Made by a program: the position numbers and the translations under genes
Notes under the pieces: generated by a model
Database searches by the model: none
Seen by the model: the letters and a program-made list of their open reading frames with translations, nothing else
What the model was told of the DNA's origin: nothing
Shown: positions 24,750-35,973 of the stretch, in pieces
Layout: the number at the start of each line of letters is the position of its first letter
Position numbering within the stretch: the first letter of the stretch is position 1
Source of the DNA: Streptomyces sp. CG1
GTDB lineage: Bacteria > Actinomycetota > Actinomycetes > Streptomycetales > Streptomycetaceae
Assembly: GCF_041080625.1 (NCBI RefSeq)
Contig: NZ_CP163518.1
Coordinates: 6,441,501 to 6,505,500 of the forward strand
Direction: 5' to 3'
DNA: 64,000 nucleotides

Positions 24750-26618
24750 ATGAACAAGAACATCCGTCGTTCGATCGTGATAGCCGCCGGAGTCACCGGT
24801 GCATGGGCGCTCGGCTCGTCCGTCGCCAGCGCCGACGAACTGTCCACCGCCCCGGTGTCCGCACCGGACGCGGGCACCGACTCCGTCGCCGGGACGGTCG
24901 ACGGCGTCCTCAGCGGTGTCCATGACACCGTGTCCGGCGTCCAGCACACCGTCTCCGACCTGGTCGACCCGAGCGCCGCGGTCGCCTCGGCCACCTCGCC
25001 CGTCTCGGGTGCCACCGGCACCACCGGCACCACCGACCACGCCCGCCGCTACGTCGATGAGAAGGTCCCGGCCGCCGCCGCGAAGATCCGGGGTGCCGAG
25101 GCCGTCAGGGGTGCCCAGGCGGCCCGCGCGGTGCGGCACCGGGCGGACGCGCACGCGCCGGCCCACGTTCAGGCCCGTGTGCAGGCCGAGGGCACGCACC
25201 ATCTCACCGGCCAGGTCGCCCACGCGGCCGCACACGCCGCCTCGACCGTGTCCCAGGCCGCTGCGCACGGCACCGCTCAGGACGAGATCGACTACCTCTT
25301 CGGCCCGCTCTCCTCCTTCGCCCCCGAGGTGCAGGAGGCCCTGGCCGCCGTCCAGACCAAGCTCCAGGTCACGCAGGTGGCCGCCCGTGCGCAGGCGCAG
25401 GGCGTCGAGGGTGTCGTACGGACGACGGCGCAGCAGACCGTCGCCGGCGCGCAGGGCCGGACCGCCGGTGCCGCGGCCGTCGCGCGCGGCACGGCCACCG
25501 AGGCGGCCGGCGCGGCCGAGGCCTCCGTCGCCGGGGTGCCCGCCCAGGTCACCGGTACGGCCACGGGTGTGGAGCAGCGGGTCGTCGGCACGGTCCGGGC
25601 CGTGCCCGGCGCGGTCACACCGGTGGTGGACGAGACGACCGCCGCCGCCGTCCCGCCGGTGGCCTCCGCGGCGGTGCACGGCGCCGTGCCGTTCGCCGGT
25701 CGGGCGGTGGCCGGCGTGCAGTCCACGGCCGGGCACGCCGTGACGGGCGGATACGGGACCGCCCAGAACACCGCCTTCGGTGTGCAGGGGGTTGCCGGGG
25801 GCGCCGTCTCCGGGGCGCTGGGCGTCGCCGAGGGCGCTGTGTCCGGTGGGTACGGGACCGCCGAGGGCGCCTTCTCCGGGGTCCACGGGGTCGCCGTGGG
25901 TGCCGTCGGTGATGTGCGGCCGGTGGCCGCGGACGTGACGTCGTACGCCGGCGGGCTGGTCGGGCAGGTCGCCCGGAACGCCACGGACGCCGTACTGCCG
26001 CCGGTGGCCGCCGGTGTCGTGCACGGGGTCGTGCCGGTCGCCGGGCAGGCCGTCGCCGACGCGGGCACCCTCGGCCACGGCGTGGCCGGTGACGCCCAGC
26101 CCTTCGCGGGCGGTGCCGTCGGCACCGTACCGCCGCTCGCGTACGGCCTGACCGCGCAGACCGGGGACTTCGCCGAGGGCGTGACCGGGCAGCTGCCGCC
26201 CTTCGCGGCCGGGGTCGCGGGTGCGACCACGCCCCTCACCGACACCGTCACCGGGGCCGTGCACCAGGCGGCCGGCACCGTCACGTCCACCGTGACGCCC
26301 GTGGCCGGCCAGGTCACCGGGACCGTGCGGCCGGTCGCCGACGGGATCGGCGGGGGCACGGCCGGTCTGGCCCACGGCATCGTCGGCGAGACCGGCCCCT
26401 ACGCAGAGGGCGTCACCGGCACCGCCGCGCCGCTCGCTCAGCAGGCCGGGACCTTCGCGTACGACCTCGAGGGCACGGTCCGAGGCACCGGTGGTCCGCT
26501 CGCCGGGCACGCCGTCGGCGGCGCCGCGGGGATCACCCGTACGGCCGTACCGGAGACGCATCTCCAGGACCCGTACGGCGTGCACGGCGCCGCATCGGGC
26601 ATCCGATACCACGGCTGA
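24750..26618 (+). CDS. Secreted Ala/Gly/Val-rich repeat protein
   Basis: A 622-residue exported protein starting MNKNIRRSIVIAAGVTGAWA, with cleavage expected after ASA (residue 28). The mature chain has no Cys and very few aromatic residues. Its C-terminal two thirds is made of degenerate units of about 13-35 residues with cores such as GVAGGAVSGALGVAEGAV and PPVAAGVVHGVVPVAGQAV. These look like amphipathic or beta-solenoid-like repeats. No known enzyme motif is present. It may coat or bind the cell surface. The neighbour at 23628 shares the secreted, Val/Ala/His-rich character. Confidence 0.65.
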   Translation: MNKNIRRSIVIAAGVTGAWALGSSVASADELSTAPVSAPDAGTDSVAGTVDGVLSGVHDTVSGVQHTVSDLVDPSAAVASATSPVSGATGTTGTTDHARRYVDEKVPAAAAKIRGAEAVRGAQAARAVRHRADAHAPAHVQARVQAEGTHHLTGQVAHAAAHAASTVSQAAAHGTAQDEIDYLFGPLSSFAPEVQEALAAVQTKLQVTQVAARAQAQGVEGVVRTTAQQTVAGAQGRTAGAAAVARGTATEAAGAAEASVAGVPAQVTGTATGVEQRVVGTVRAVPGAVTPVVDETTAAAVPPVASAAVHGAVPFAGRAVAGVQSTAGHAVTGGYGTAQNTAFGVQGVAGGAVSGALGVAEGAVSGGYGTAEGAFSGVHGVAVGAVGDVRPVAADVTSYAGGLVGQVARNATDAVLPPVAAGVVHGVVPVAGQAVADAGTLGHGVAGDAQPFAGGAVGTVPPLAYGLTAQTGDFAEGVTGQLPPFAAGVAGATTPLTDTVTGAVHQAAGTVTSTVTPVAGQVTGTVRPVADGIGGGTAGLAHGIVGETGPYAEGVTGTAAPLAQQAGTFAYDLEGTVRGTGGPLAGHAVGGAAGITRTAVPETHLQDPYGVHGAASGIRYHG

Positions 26619-27065
26619 CAGCCCCGAAACGCTCCGTGGGGTGCCGGACCCGGACGGCCGAATCCCGTCGGTCCGTCCGGCCGGGGCCCCGCGGCCCGGG
26701 CGGGTGGTCCCCATTGGGGTGGGGATCAACCGCCCCGGTCCCGGAACCACCGGGGCCGCCCCCGAGGCCTCACCGGGTCAACCCCAGCCCGGTGAGGCCT
26801 CACAGATCCTCCCGAAGCCCCACGACAGCCTTCGATTCATCGGCACGCCGTGCCAGGAAACCCGGCATCATGTGACAGGTATCACCGCTCGGGTGTGACC
26901 CTCGATTTAGGGAGCCCCCGCAAGCGGCGATAACCTGCGAGACGGACATGCCGCGCGCTCGGACACCGTGTGCGCCTCCCTTGTGACAAGCGGACGTCAC
27001 GTTGCCCTTCGCGGCACGCCCACGCATCCAACGAACCGCGAGATCACTGATAGGGACGGAAGCGC
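26619..27065. other. 447-bp intergenic region: terminators and sucC leader
   Basis: No gene is seen. Two hairpins close the upstream gene: arms 26650-26657/26673-26680 (8 bp) and a perfect 14-bp pair 26764-26777/26788-26801 (GAGGCCTCACCGGG) with a 10-nt loop. Further right, TAACCT at 26931-26936 is a plausible -10 box for sucC, with TTAGGG 18 bp upstream as a weak -35. The sucC leader would be about 120 nt and contains the small palindrome CTTGTGACAAG near 26982. Confidence 0.5.
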
Positions 27066-28247
27066 GTGGACCTGTTCGAGTACCAGGCGAGGGACCTCTT
27101 CGCCAAGCACGATGTACCGGTGCTGGCCGGTGAAGTCATCGACACGCCTGAGGCGGCGCGCGAGATCACCGAGCGGCTGGGCGGCAAGTCCGTCGTCAAG
27201 GCGCAGGTGAAGGTCGGTGGTCGCGGCAAGGCCGGTGGCGTCAAGCTGGCCGCCTCCGCGGACGAGGCCGTCGCCCGTGCCACGGACATCCTCGGCATGG
27301 ACATCAAGGGCCACACGGTCCACAAGGTCATGATCGCCGAGACCGCTCCGGAGATCATCGAGGAGTACTACGTCTCCTTCCTCCTCGACCGTGCCAACCG
27401 CACCTTCCTCTCCATCGCCTCTGTCGAGGGCGGTATGGAGATCGAGGAGGTGGCGGCCACCCGCCCCGAGGCCGTCGCCAAGACGCCGATCGACCCGATC
27501 GACGGTGTGGACGAGGCCAAGGCCCGCGAGATCGTCGCGGCCGCCAAGTTCCCGGCCGAGGTCGCGGACAAGGTCGCGAACGTCCTCGTCAAGCTGTGGG
27601 ACACCTTCATCAAGTCGGACGCCCTCCTCGTCGAGGTCAACCCGCTCGCGAAGGTCGCCTCCGGTGACGTCATCGCCCTCGACGGCAAGGTGTCGCTCGA
27701 CGAGAACGCCGAGTTCCGCCACCCCGAGTACGAGGAGCTCCACGACAAGGACGCGGCCAACCCGCTTGAGGCCGCTGCCAAGGAGAAGAACCTCAACTAC
27801 GTCAAGCTCGACGGTGAGGTCGGCATCATCGGCAACGGCGCCGGTCTCGTCATGAGCACCCTGGACGTCGTCGCGTACGCCGGTGAGAACCACGGTGGCG
27901 TCAAGCCCGCCAACTTCCTGGACATCGGCGGTGGCGCCTCCGCCCAGGTCATGGCGAACGGCCTGGAGATCATCCTGGGCGACCCGGACGTCAAGTCCGT
28001 CTTCGTGAACGTCTTCGGTGGCATCACCGCCTGCGACGAGGTCGCCAACGGCATCGTGCAGGCCCTGAAGCTGCTGGAGGACCGCGGCGAGAACGTCTCC
28101 AAGCCGCTCGTCGTCCGCCTCGACGGCAACAACGCCGAGCTGGGCCGACAGATCCTCACGGACGCCAACCACCCGCTGGTGCAGCGCGTCGACACCATGG
28201 ACGGCGCGGCCGACAAGGCCGCCGAGCTGGCCCACGCCGCCAAGTAA
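27066..28247 (+). CDS. sucC: Succinyl-CoA synthetase beta subunit
   Basis: A 393-residue ATP-grasp enzyme subunit. It makes succinate and ATP (or GTP) from succinyl-CoA in the TCA cycle with SucD. The start [15 protein letters not shown] is characteristic, followed by [16 protein letters not shown] (nucleotide-binding loop), the VEVNPLA metal-binding motif near residue 199, and the C-terminal CoA-ligase part with [12 protein letters not shown] and FVNVFGGIT. Length is normal. The GTG start at 27066 has GGGACGGAAG upstream. sucD follows after 27 bp, forming an operon. Confidence 0.97.
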   Translation: MDLFEYQARDLFAKHDVPVLAGEVIDTPEAAREITERLGGKSVVKAQVKVGGRGKAGGVKLAASADEAVARATDILGMDIKGHTVHKVMIAETAPEIIEEYYVSFLLDRANRTFLSIASVEGGMEIEEVAATRPEAVAKTPIDPIDGVDEAKAREIVAAAKFPAEVADKVANVLVKLWDTFIKSDALLVEVNPLAKVASGDVIALDGKVSLDENAEFRHPEYEELHDKDAANPLEAAAKEKNLNYVKLDGEVGIIGNGAGLVMSTLDVVAYAGENHGGVKPANFLDIGGGASAQVMANGLEIILGDPDVKSVFVNVFGGITACDEVANGIVQALKLLEDRGENVSKPLVVRLDGNNAELGRQILTDANHPLVQRVDTMDGAADKAAELAHAAK

Positions 28248-28274
28248 GCACTCAGGACGAGGACACAACACACC

Positions 28275-29159
28275 ATGGCTATCTGGCTCAACAAGGACAG
28301 CAAGGTCATCGTCCAGGGCATGACGGGTGCCACCGGCATGAAGCACACCAAGCTCATGCTCGGCGATGGCACGAACGTCGTGGGCGGCGTGAACCCGCGC
28401 AAGGCGGGCACCACCGTGGAGTTCGACGGCACCGAGGTACCGGTCTTCGGTACCGTCAAGGAGGCCGTCGAGAAGACCGGCGCCGACGTCTCCGTCATCT
28501 TCGTGCCGGAGAAGTTCACCAAGGACGCGGTCGTCGAGGCCATCGATGCCGAGATCCCGCTGGCCGTCGTGATCACCGAGGGCATCGCCGTGCACGACAC
28601 GGCGTCCTTCTGGGCGTACGCCGGCAAGAAGGGCAACAAGACCCGCATCATCGGCCCGAACTGCCCCGGCATCATCACGCCGGGCCAGTCGAACGTCGGC
28701 ATCATCCCGGGCGACATCACCAAGCCGGGCCGCATCGGCCTGGTCTCGAAGTCCGGCACGCTGACCTACCAGATGATGTACGAGCTCCGTGACATCGGCT
28801 TCTCGACGGCCGTCGGCATCGGTGGCGACCCGATCATCGGCTCCACGCACATCGACGCCCTGGCCGCGTTCCAGGACGACCCGGAGACCGAGCTCATCGT
28901 GATGATCGGTGAGATCGGTGGTGACGCCGAGGAGCGTGCGGCCGCGTTCATCAAGGAGAACGTGACCAAGCCGGTCGTCGGTTACGTCGCGGGCTTCACC
29001 GCGCCCGAGGGCAAGACCATGGGCCACGCCGGCGCCATCGTCTCCGGCTCCTCCGGCACCGCACAGGCCAAGAAGGAGGCCCTGGAGGCCGCGGGCGTCA
29101 AGGTCGGCAAGACCCCGACCGAGACGGCGAAGCTCGCCCGCGAGATCCTGGGCGGCTGA
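28275..29159 (+). CDS. sucD: Succinyl-CoA synthetase alpha subunit
   Basis: A 294-residue partner of SucC. The N-terminal CoA-binding Rossmann domain begins [18 protein letters not shown]. The ligase domain contains [12 protein letters not shown] and the phospho-histidine loop [15 protein letters not shown]. These are all typical. The catalytic histidine of that loop carries the phosphate between nucleotide and succinyl-CoA. Directly downstream is a strong bidirectional terminator. Confidence 0.97.
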   Translation: MAIWLNKDSKVIVQGMTGATGMKHTKLMLGDGTNVVGGVNPRKAGTTVEFDGTEVPVFGTVKEAVEKTGADVSVIFVPEKFTKDAVVEAIDAEIPLAVVITEGIAVHDTASFWAYAGKKGNKTRIIGPNCPGIITPGQSNVGIIPGDITKPGRIGLVSKSGTLTYQMMYELRDIGFSTAVGIGGDPIIGSTHIDALAAFQDDPETELIVMIGEIGGDAEERAAAFIKENVTKPVVGYVAGFTAPEGKTMGHAGAIVSGSSGTAQAKKEALEAAGVKVGKTPTETAKLAREILGG

Positions 29160-29174
29160 GTTTCCCAGCTGACT

Positions 29175-29220
29175 GCCGGTAGGCCCGTCCCGTTGGCTGG
29201 GGCGGGCCTGCCGGCGTTTT
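29175..29220. terminator. Terminator after sucCD, shared with the sigma-like gene
   Basis: The arms 29175-29187 (GCCGGTAGGCCCG) and 29203-29215 pair with a single G-T position and are followed by GTTTT on the plus strand. It lies between convergent genes (sucD ends 29159; the minus-strand gene ends 29224). Confidence 0.85.
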
Positions 29221-29223
29221 CGC

Positions 29224-30066
29224 TCACCGAAGTTCCGGAGCCAGTCTCTCCGGTCCCCCCGCCGCGGCCCTCCGCACTTTCGCGCGTCGCGCCTGTTCCC
29301 TCGGGGGCAGCGGACCCATGACCCCGACCGGCGGAAGGACCGCGACCGGCGGAACCCCCTCCACCGCCTGGGCCGGAGCGATCGGCGCCTCGAAATGTGT
29401 CGGTGCCGTCCACAGCGTGAGCGTCGTCGCGCCGACGATCGTCCCCGTGAACGCGATCGCCGCCCGGGTCCATAACACGTTCCGCCGCTCGCCCTCGCGC
29501 CGCACCGGCTCCGGCCTGGCCGCGCGCAGCCGTTCGGCCGAGGCCAGTCCGAGCAGCCTGCGGTGCAGCTCGCCGGGGTCGGTCAGTTCCGGCAGCCGCG
29601 CGGCCACCGCCTCGCGGGCGTGGGTCAGCCGGTGCGCGGCGGCCGGCGTGCTGGCCTCCGTCTCCGCCGCCGTCTCCGGCAGGTCGAGGCCCACACCGTC
29701 GTACAGGACGAGCGTGCGCCGGTACGACGGCGGAAGTTGCAGTAGGGCGTGCAGCAGCGCCCGGTCGGCCGGGTCGGCGGGCGGCGGCTCCGCGTGCCGG
29801 TACCGGGGGCGGAAGCGGTGCCACGGCGAGAGCGCACAGTCGTACGCCACCGCCCGGACCCAGCCCCCCGGATCCCGGTCCCGTGCCACCTCGGGCCAGC
29901 GCTGCCAGGCCAGCTGGAAGGCCCGCTCCACGGCCTCGCGCGCCAGCTCCCGGCGCCCGGTGAGCAGATAGGTCTGGCGTACGAGGGCGGGGGCGCAGAA
30001 CGCGTACAGCGCGTCGAAGGCCTGAGGCGGCGTCAGGGGCTGATCCTGCGTCAGGTTCGTCACCAT
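29224..30066 (-). CDS. Degenerate sigma-70-like protein with a membrane tail
   Basis: A 280-residue protein. Residues about 12-85 resemble ECF sigma region 2 (FDALYAFCAPALVRQTYLLTG ends near 34; GGWVRAVAYDCALS near 75). Residues about 105-155 resemble region 4 (LLQLPPSYRRTLVLYDGVGL). The rest is a linker, one hydrophobic segment (TRAAIAFTGTIVGATTLTL) and a Pro-rich, basic tail. The usual region 4 helix-turn-helix sequence is poorly conserved, and the membrane segment is unusual for a sigma factor. It may be a membrane-tethered sigma-like regulator. The ATG at 30066 has AAAGGGTG upstream. It is divergent from the DUF6350 gene across an unusually A/T-rich spacer. Confidence 0.6.
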   Translation of the reverse strand: MVTNLTQDQPLTPPQAFDALYAFCAPALVRQTYLLTGRRELAREAVERAFQLAWQRWPEVARDRDPGGWVRAVAYDCALSPWHRFRPRYRHAEPPPADPADRALLHALLQLPPSYRRTLVLYDGVGLDLPETAAETEASTPAAAHRLTHAREAVAARLPELTDPGELHRRLLGLASAERLRAARPEPVRREGERRNVLWTRAAIAFTGTIVGATTLTLWTAPTHFEAPIAPAQAVEGVPPVAVLPPVGVMGPLPPREQARRAKVRRAAAGGPERLAPELR

Positions 30067-30159
30067 GCACCCTTTCGTACTAAAAAGACTATAAACACAT
30101 ATTGAGCGACACATCGGTGGTTCGCCCGTTACGACGGGAAAGCGTGTGTCATTGGGAGC
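30067..30159. promoter_or_regulatory. A/T-rich divergent promoter region
   Basis: The segment 30078-30105 (for example CTAAAAAGACTATAAACACA) is far richer in A/T than the rest of the window. It lies between two divergent genes and very probably holds both promoters. I cannot assign individual boxes with confidence. Confidence 0.45.
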
Positions 30160-31902
30160 ATGGAGTGCGTGGATCCGATGACCGTTCACCGCACATCGCT
30201 GTCGCCCCTGCTGGCTCGGATGCGGGACCGTGAGCCAGGCCTCGCCGCGAGCTTCCTCGGCGGTGCCGTCGCGGCCGGGCTCGGCGTCGCCTCGTTCGCC
30301 GCGCTGTTGATGGTGCTCTGGGTCAGCTCGCCGTACCCCGACAGCGGCCCGGGCGGCGCGCTGCACGTGGCCGCCGCGCTGTGGCTGCTGGCGCACGGAG
30401 TCGAACTGGTCCGCACCGACACGCTCTCCGGGGCGCCCATGCCGGTGGGCGTCACGCCGTTGCTGCTGCTGGCGCTGCCCGTGTGGCGGGTGTACCGGGC
30501 GGCCAGGGACGCGGTGGACCCGCCCGACGACGCCGACGGCCCGCCGCCCGTACCGGCGCGCACGGTGTGGACCGGGGTCGTCCTCGGCTATCTCGTCGTC
30601 GGCGTCGCGATCGCGCTCTACTGCTCGGACGGCGAGCTGCGGCCCGCGTGGGCCGGGGTGACGGTGTGTCTGCCGCTCGTCGCGGCGGGTGCGGCGGCGG
30701 CCGGGGTGTGGTCGGCGTACGGCAGCCCGCGCGAGCCGGTGCTGCGGGTGCTGGTGGTGGTGCCGGGGCCGGTGCGGCGGCTGGTGTTCGGCGCGGACGC
30801 GCGCGCCCGGTTGGGTACGGCCGTACGGGCCACCGGTGCGGCCATGGCGGTGCTCTGCGGCGGCGGGGCGTTGCTGGTCGCGGTGTCGCTGGTGTGGCAC
30901 GGCGATCTGGCGCGGGTGTCCTTCCTGCAGCTGACGGAGGGGTGGACGGGGCGGTTCGCGGTGCTGATGCTCGGCATGGCGCTGATCCCCAACGCGGCGG
31001 TGTGGGCCGCCTCTTACGCGCTGGGCCCCGGATTCCTTCTCGGCGCCGGGCACCTGGTGCACCCGTTCGCCTCCGATCCGGCCCCGCTGCTGCCGCCGTT
31101 CCCGCTGCTGGCGGCGGTGCCGGATCCGGGTGCCGGGACGCTGCTGAACTGGATGGCGGGCGTGGTGCCGGCGGCGGCCGGGGTGACGGCGGGGTGGTTC
31201 GTGGCGCGGGGAGCCATGGACCCGGCGGAGCCGGGCGCACCGGCGTCGGCGCGCTGGTCGGTCCTGCGCACCGCGGGGGTGGTGCTGCTGACGGCGGTGG
31301 TCTGCGCGGCGGCCTTCGCCCTGCTCGCCGAGCTGGCGGGCGGGCCGCTGGGCGTCGCGGCGCTGGCCCGCTTCGGGCCGCTGTGGTGGAAGGCCGGGGG
31401 AGCGGCGGGGGTGTGGACGGCGGCGTTCGCGATGCCGGTGGCGCTCGTGGTGCGGGGGTGGCGGGTGTGGGGGCTGCGGGCGCGGAACCGAACGGAAGCG
31501 GGGGAACCGAAGGTCACGCAAGCGGGTCCGGCCGTGGAGGCCGCCGAGGCCGAGGGCGAGGAGGCAGCTCAGGGCAAGGAGACGGCCGAGGGCGGCAAGG
31601 GCAAGGAGCCGGGCGAGGGAAAGGATTCCGCGCGAGCGGAGACGGCGCCCGGGACGACCGGGGGCGACGAGGAGGAGCTGTACGACTTCCTCCCGGCCGA
31701 CGACCCGTTCCCCTCGGACTTGGACGACTTCCCCTCGGACTTGGACGACGACCTGGCACGCGTCTCCCGCTGGCCGGCCCTGCGGGAACCTGCGGACCCG
31801 CAGGCCCCGGACGAAGCCCCGGAAAACCCCGCGCCGCCGCCTCCAGCCGACCTCACCGACCAGCCACCGGACACCCCGGAACCCCCTGACGCGCCCCACT
31901 GA
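30160..31902 (+). CDS. DUF6350-family multi-pass membrane protein
   Basis: A 580-residue protein with about ten hydrophobic helices between residues 25 and 445. An Ala/Glu/Lys-rich cytoplasmic tail of about 130 residues follows and ends in an acidic region. The family is conserved in actinobacteria, often annotated from weak similarity as a cell division protein (PerM). No transporter motif is visible. The tail contains an exact 21-bp duplication (31708-31749) that doubles FPSDLDD. MECVDP at 30160 has GGGAG just upstream; ATG at 30178 is the alternative start. The neighbouring purN/purH genes are unrelated in function. Confidence 0.75.
   Translation: MECVDPMTVHRTSLSPLLARMRDREPGLAASFLGGAVAAGLGVASFAALLMVLWVSSPYPDSGPGGALHVAAALWLLAHGVELVRTDTLSGAPMPVGVTPLLLLALPVWRVYRAARDAVDPPDDADGPPPVPARTVWTGVVLGYLVVGVAIALYCSDGELRPAWAGVTVCLPLVAAGAAAAGVWSAYGSPREPVLRVLVVVPGPVRRLVFGADARARLGTAVRATGAAMAVLCGGGALLVAVSLVWHGDLARVSFLQLTEGWTGRFAVLMLGMALIPNAAVWAASYALGPGFLLGAGHLVHPFASDPAPLLPPFPLLAAVPDPGAGTLLNWMAGVVPAAAGVTAGWFVARGAMDPAEPGAPASARWSVLRTAGVVLLTAVVCAAAFALLAELAGGPLGVAALARFGPLWWKAGGAAGVWTAAFAMPVALVVRGWRVWGLRARNRTEAGEPKVTQAGPAVEAAEAEGEEAAQGKETAEGGKGKEPGEGKDSARAETAPGTTGGDEEELYDFLPADDPFPSDLDDFPSDLDDDLARVSRWPALREPADPQAPDEAPENPAPPPPADLTDQPPDTPEPPDAPH
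31708..31749. repeat. Exact 21-bp tandem duplication in the DUF6350 tail
   Basis: Two identical copies of TTCCCCTCGGACTTGGACGA plus C at 31708-31728 and 31729-31749. They encode FPSDLDD twice, in frame. Zero divergence suggests a recent event. Confidence 0.85.
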
Positions 31903-31938
31903 CACGCGCCCGACGGTCCGCCGCTACGTGGGCGGGCC

Positions 31939-32796
31939 TCAGCTGTTGCCAACCCCCAGGACCCCCCGCAGCTGCTGCGGCAGCAGGCGGTCGCAGGACT
32001 GTTTGGCCTCGTGGGTGAGGGCGTCGTTGACGCAGGAGTAGTAGTCCCGGTAGACGAACTGGACCGTGAAGGTCGAGGCCACCAGGACCAGGGCCAGGGA
32101 GGCCGTGACGAGGCCGCCGACCGCCGCTGTCGTCTGTGGGCGGCCCGCGCCGGGCGGAGGAGGGGTGTCCGGGCTCGTGCCGCGCGGCTTGGCACGCAGC
32201 GCGCTGACACCCCAGTACAGAGCGAGCACACCGAGCAGCAGGGCCACGTACGGCCAGCTGAACAGCGCGAAGAAAACGGCCCACATGCCGGACAGCAGCG
32301 CGTAGCGCGCGCGGCGCTGGGCGGGGTCGGTCGGGTCCCAGCGCATGCCGGGGCCGGCCGGTCCGCCGGGACCCTGGGGGCCGCCTCCGGGCCGCTCGCC
32401 GAAGCCGCCGGGGGCGCGTCCGGGCTGGCGGTCGCTCCACTGGCCGCCCCCTGCGGAACGACCCCCGGGACCGTGGCCGTGACCGTGGCCCTGGGAACCT
32501 TCGGGGTGCCGGGGCTGCCAGGGCCGGTCCGGGGCACCCTCGGGCGGCGGCGCGAACGGGTTGTCGTCCTGCTGCCCGCCCCCGCGTCCGTCGCCCCCGC
32601 GGCCGTCGCCTTGCGGGCCCCCGCCCGGTCCGCCACCGTCCCGGCCGCCCTGACCGCTGTGCCCGCCCCGACCCGTATCGCCCCGCCCGGCCTCCGGAGG
32701 AGACGTCGGGCGTTCTCGCAGCACGGCGGTGCCACGCTCGCCTCCCTGGGGCGGGTGCGGAGGGAACGTGAGGAGTCGCAGGCTGCGATCGGGCAT
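31939..32796 (-). CDS. Pro/Gly-rich membrane protein
   Basis: A 285-residue protein. Residues 1-150 are a hydrophilic tail of Gly, Pro, Gln, Arg and His, including [10 protein letters not shown]. Two close hydrophobic helices follow ([25 protein letters not shown]) and a third is [19 protein letters not shown]. The C-terminal end has Cys residues in [17 protein letters not shown]. This resembles the DUF4190-like or vacuolar-type small membrane proteins common in Streptomyces. The ATG at 32796 is chosen; a TTG six bases upstream is possible. It is convergent with DUF6350 and divergent from purN. Confidence 0.6.
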   Translation of the reverse strand: MPDRSLRLLTFPPHPPQGGERGTAVLRERPTSPPEAGRGDTGRGGHSGQGGRDGGGPGGGPQGDGRGGDGRGGGQQDDNPFAPPPEGAPDRPWQPRHPEGSQGHGHGHGPGGRSAGGGQWSDRQPGRAPGGFGERPGGGPQGPGGPAGPGMRWDPTDPAQRRARYALLSGMWAVFFALFSWPYVALLLGVLALYWGVSALRAKPRGTSPDTPPPPGAGRPQTTAAVGGLVTASLALVLVASTFTVQFVYRDYYSCVNDALTHEAKQSCDRLLPQQLRGVLGVGNS

Positions 32797-32966
32797 CAAA
32801 AGAGCGTCTTCCCCTAGGTGAATACGGCTGTCCGATATGAGCTTCCACCCCGACAACGCACCGTACGACCACCGCGTTCCCAAGGCTGCCCCTTCGTGAT
32901 TCCTTGCGAACGCTACCTTCCGGCCAAGCCCCCGTCCCGTGGGGGCCTTCCCGTGTGCCGGTATCG

Positions 32967-32994
32967 TTGCTGACGGTCGGCCGCTTCGTAGACT
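32967..32994 (+). promoter_or_regulatory. Probable housekeeping promoter of purN-purH
   Basis: TTGCTG (32967-32972), 16 bp, TAGACT (32989-32994): a good HrdB-type promoter in the correct position. Transcription would start near 33001, giving a leader of about 90 nt before the purN GTG at 33091. I see no purine riboswitch core in that leader. The rest of 32797-33090 shows nothing recognisable. Confidence 0.55.
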
Positions 32995-33090
32995 TCCCCG
33001 TATAGCAGGGCGCGAAGCATTCGTATGAATGTACAGAGCGAGGTACAAAGCGCCGGCCGGACCCGTCGCCACCCGAGAAAGGGCCCCATC

Positions 33091-33725
33091 GTGGCCGCCA
33101 CCCCCGCTGGCCCCGCGGTCAAGCGCCTCGTCGTGCTGGTCTCCGGATCCGGCACCAATCTGCAGGCGCTCCTGGACGAGATCGAGCGCACCGGAGCCGA
33201 GCGGTACGGCGCACGGATCGTCGCCGTGGGGGCCGACCGCACCGGTATCGAGGGGCTGGCCCGCGCCGAGCGGGCCGGGCTGCCGACCTTCGTGTGCAGG
33301 GTCAAGGACCACGACAGCCGCGAGGAGTGGGACGCCGCCCTCGCCGAGGCCGTGGCGGCGTACGAGCCCGACCTCGTGATCTCCGCCGGGTTCATGAAGA
33401 TCGTGGGGAAGGAGTTCCTCGCGCGCTTCGGCGGGCGGTTCGTGAACACCCACCCCGCCCTCCTGCCCAGTTTCCCGGGGGCTCACGGCGTCCGCGACGC
33501 GCTCGCGTACGGCGCCAAGGTCACCGGCTGCACCGTCCACTTCGTCGACGACGGCGTCGACACCGGCCCGATCATCGCTCAGGGCGTGGTCGAGGTCCGG
33601 GACGAGGACGACGAGAGCGCGCTGCACGAGCGCATCAAGGAAGTCGAGCGAAGGCTGCTCGTCGAGGTCGTGGGGCGGATCGCCCGCAACGGCCATCGCA
33701 TTGAGGGACGAAAGGTAGTAATCCT

Positions 33726-33729
<4 letters not shown>
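33091..33729 (+). CDS. purN: Phosphoribosylglycinamide formyltransferase
   Basis: A 212-residue enzyme that transfers a formyl group from 10-formyl-THF to GAR, the third step of purine synthesis. The start of the Rossmann fold is [16 protein letters not shown]. The catalytic region has [14 protein letters not shown] (Asn and His) and the Asp in [11 protein letters not shown]. The GTG at 33091 has GAGAAAGGG upstream; a longer reading from 33025 lacks conserved sequence. purH starts within the stop codon (GTGA overlap), so the two enzymes are translationally coupled. Confidence 0.95.
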
Positions 33730-35306
<1,577 letters not shown>

Positions 35307-35339
35307 CCTCACCGGGAAGTGACGCGGTAACGCACGTGC

Positions 35340-35377
35340 GCGGTCTCCGGCCCTCCCCCGAGGGAGCCGGAGACCGC
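35340..35377. terminator. purH terminator
   Basis: A perfect 12-bp pair, GCGGTCTCCGGC (35340-35351) with 35366-35377. The stem can be extended inward by CCTCCC/GGGAG. It lies between convergent purH and the I36-like gene, so it can serve both. Confidence 0.8.
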
Positions 35378-35393
35378 TGCTGTGGGGTGTCGG

Positions 35394-35864
35394 TCAGCAG
35401 GGACGCAGGGAGTAGATCGGGTCCCACGTCGCCGTGCCGGCTTCGTACGCCGTCGACGTCCAGCGGGTGCTGCCGTCCTGGTTGTAGAAGCTGGCGACCG
35501 TGCCCGGCGTCTGGTTGTTGGTGAACGGGCCGTCGCCGGTCCAGTTGTTGACGGTCCAGGTCTGGCACTTGTAGAAGTCGAACTTGGTGCCCTTGACGAT
35601 CATGCAGAGGTGACCGTAGGCGCAGTCCAGGTCCTTGGCCGTGACCTTCCCCTTCGGGGCCTTGGTGAGGGTCAGGCCGTCGTACCGGACCTGGTCGGCG
35701 GAGGCCGAGAGGGCCTTCGGGTGCCCGGCGAGGACCTGGTCGGCCACCTGCTGGACGCCGGTGACCCGGACGCCGTCGGGTGTGGCAGCGGTGGCCGCCA
35801 CCGTGGAGCCGGCGAGCAGGGCGGTGGCCGCGACGAGCAGTGCGGCGGGCTTGGCGATGTTCAC
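35394..35864 (-). CDS. Secreted peptidase-inhibitor-I36-like protein
   Basis: A 156-residue exported protein. The signal peptide is PAALLVAATALLAGSTVAATAA. The C-terminal half carries four cysteines (DCAYGHLC, YKCQ, RPC at the end) in the spacing of the Streptomyces I36 inhibitor/beta-gamma-crystallin-like family (SMI type), whose members block metallopeptidases. An intervening propeptide-like segment (residues about 30-75) follows the signal. The GTG at 35864 is preferred for the GGGGGAA site 6 bp upstream. No partner protease is adjacent. Confidence 0.7.
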   Translation of the reverse strand: MNIAKPAALLVAATALLAGSTVAATAATPDGVRVTGVQQVADQVLAGHPKALSASADQVRYDGLTLTKAPKGKVTAKDLDCAYGHLCMIVKGTKFDFYKCQTWTVNNWTGDGPFTNNQTPGTVASFYNQDGSTRWTSTAYEAGTATWDPIYSLRPC

Positions 35865-35973
35865 GATTCCCCCATGTGAACGAACGGTGTTGGTCACTCC
35901 GCCGTGACGCCTTGGCGGAGTGGTTCCACCGTGCCGCCCTATCCCGTCAGCCGGTACCTCGGAACTCTCAGGG

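Noticed and set aside
30067..31905. N-terminal extension of the sigma-like gene across the DUF6350 gene
   Set aside because: Residues upstream of 30066 are Arg/His/Pro/Gln low-complexity and antisense to a membrane protein. A ribosome site precedes the ATG at 30066.
32840..32860. DNA-damage promoter at TTGTCGGGG upstream of the minus-strand gene starting at 32796
   Set aside because: The motif lacks the conserved GTG and the -10 candidate (CATATC) does not fit TAnnnT at the required distance.
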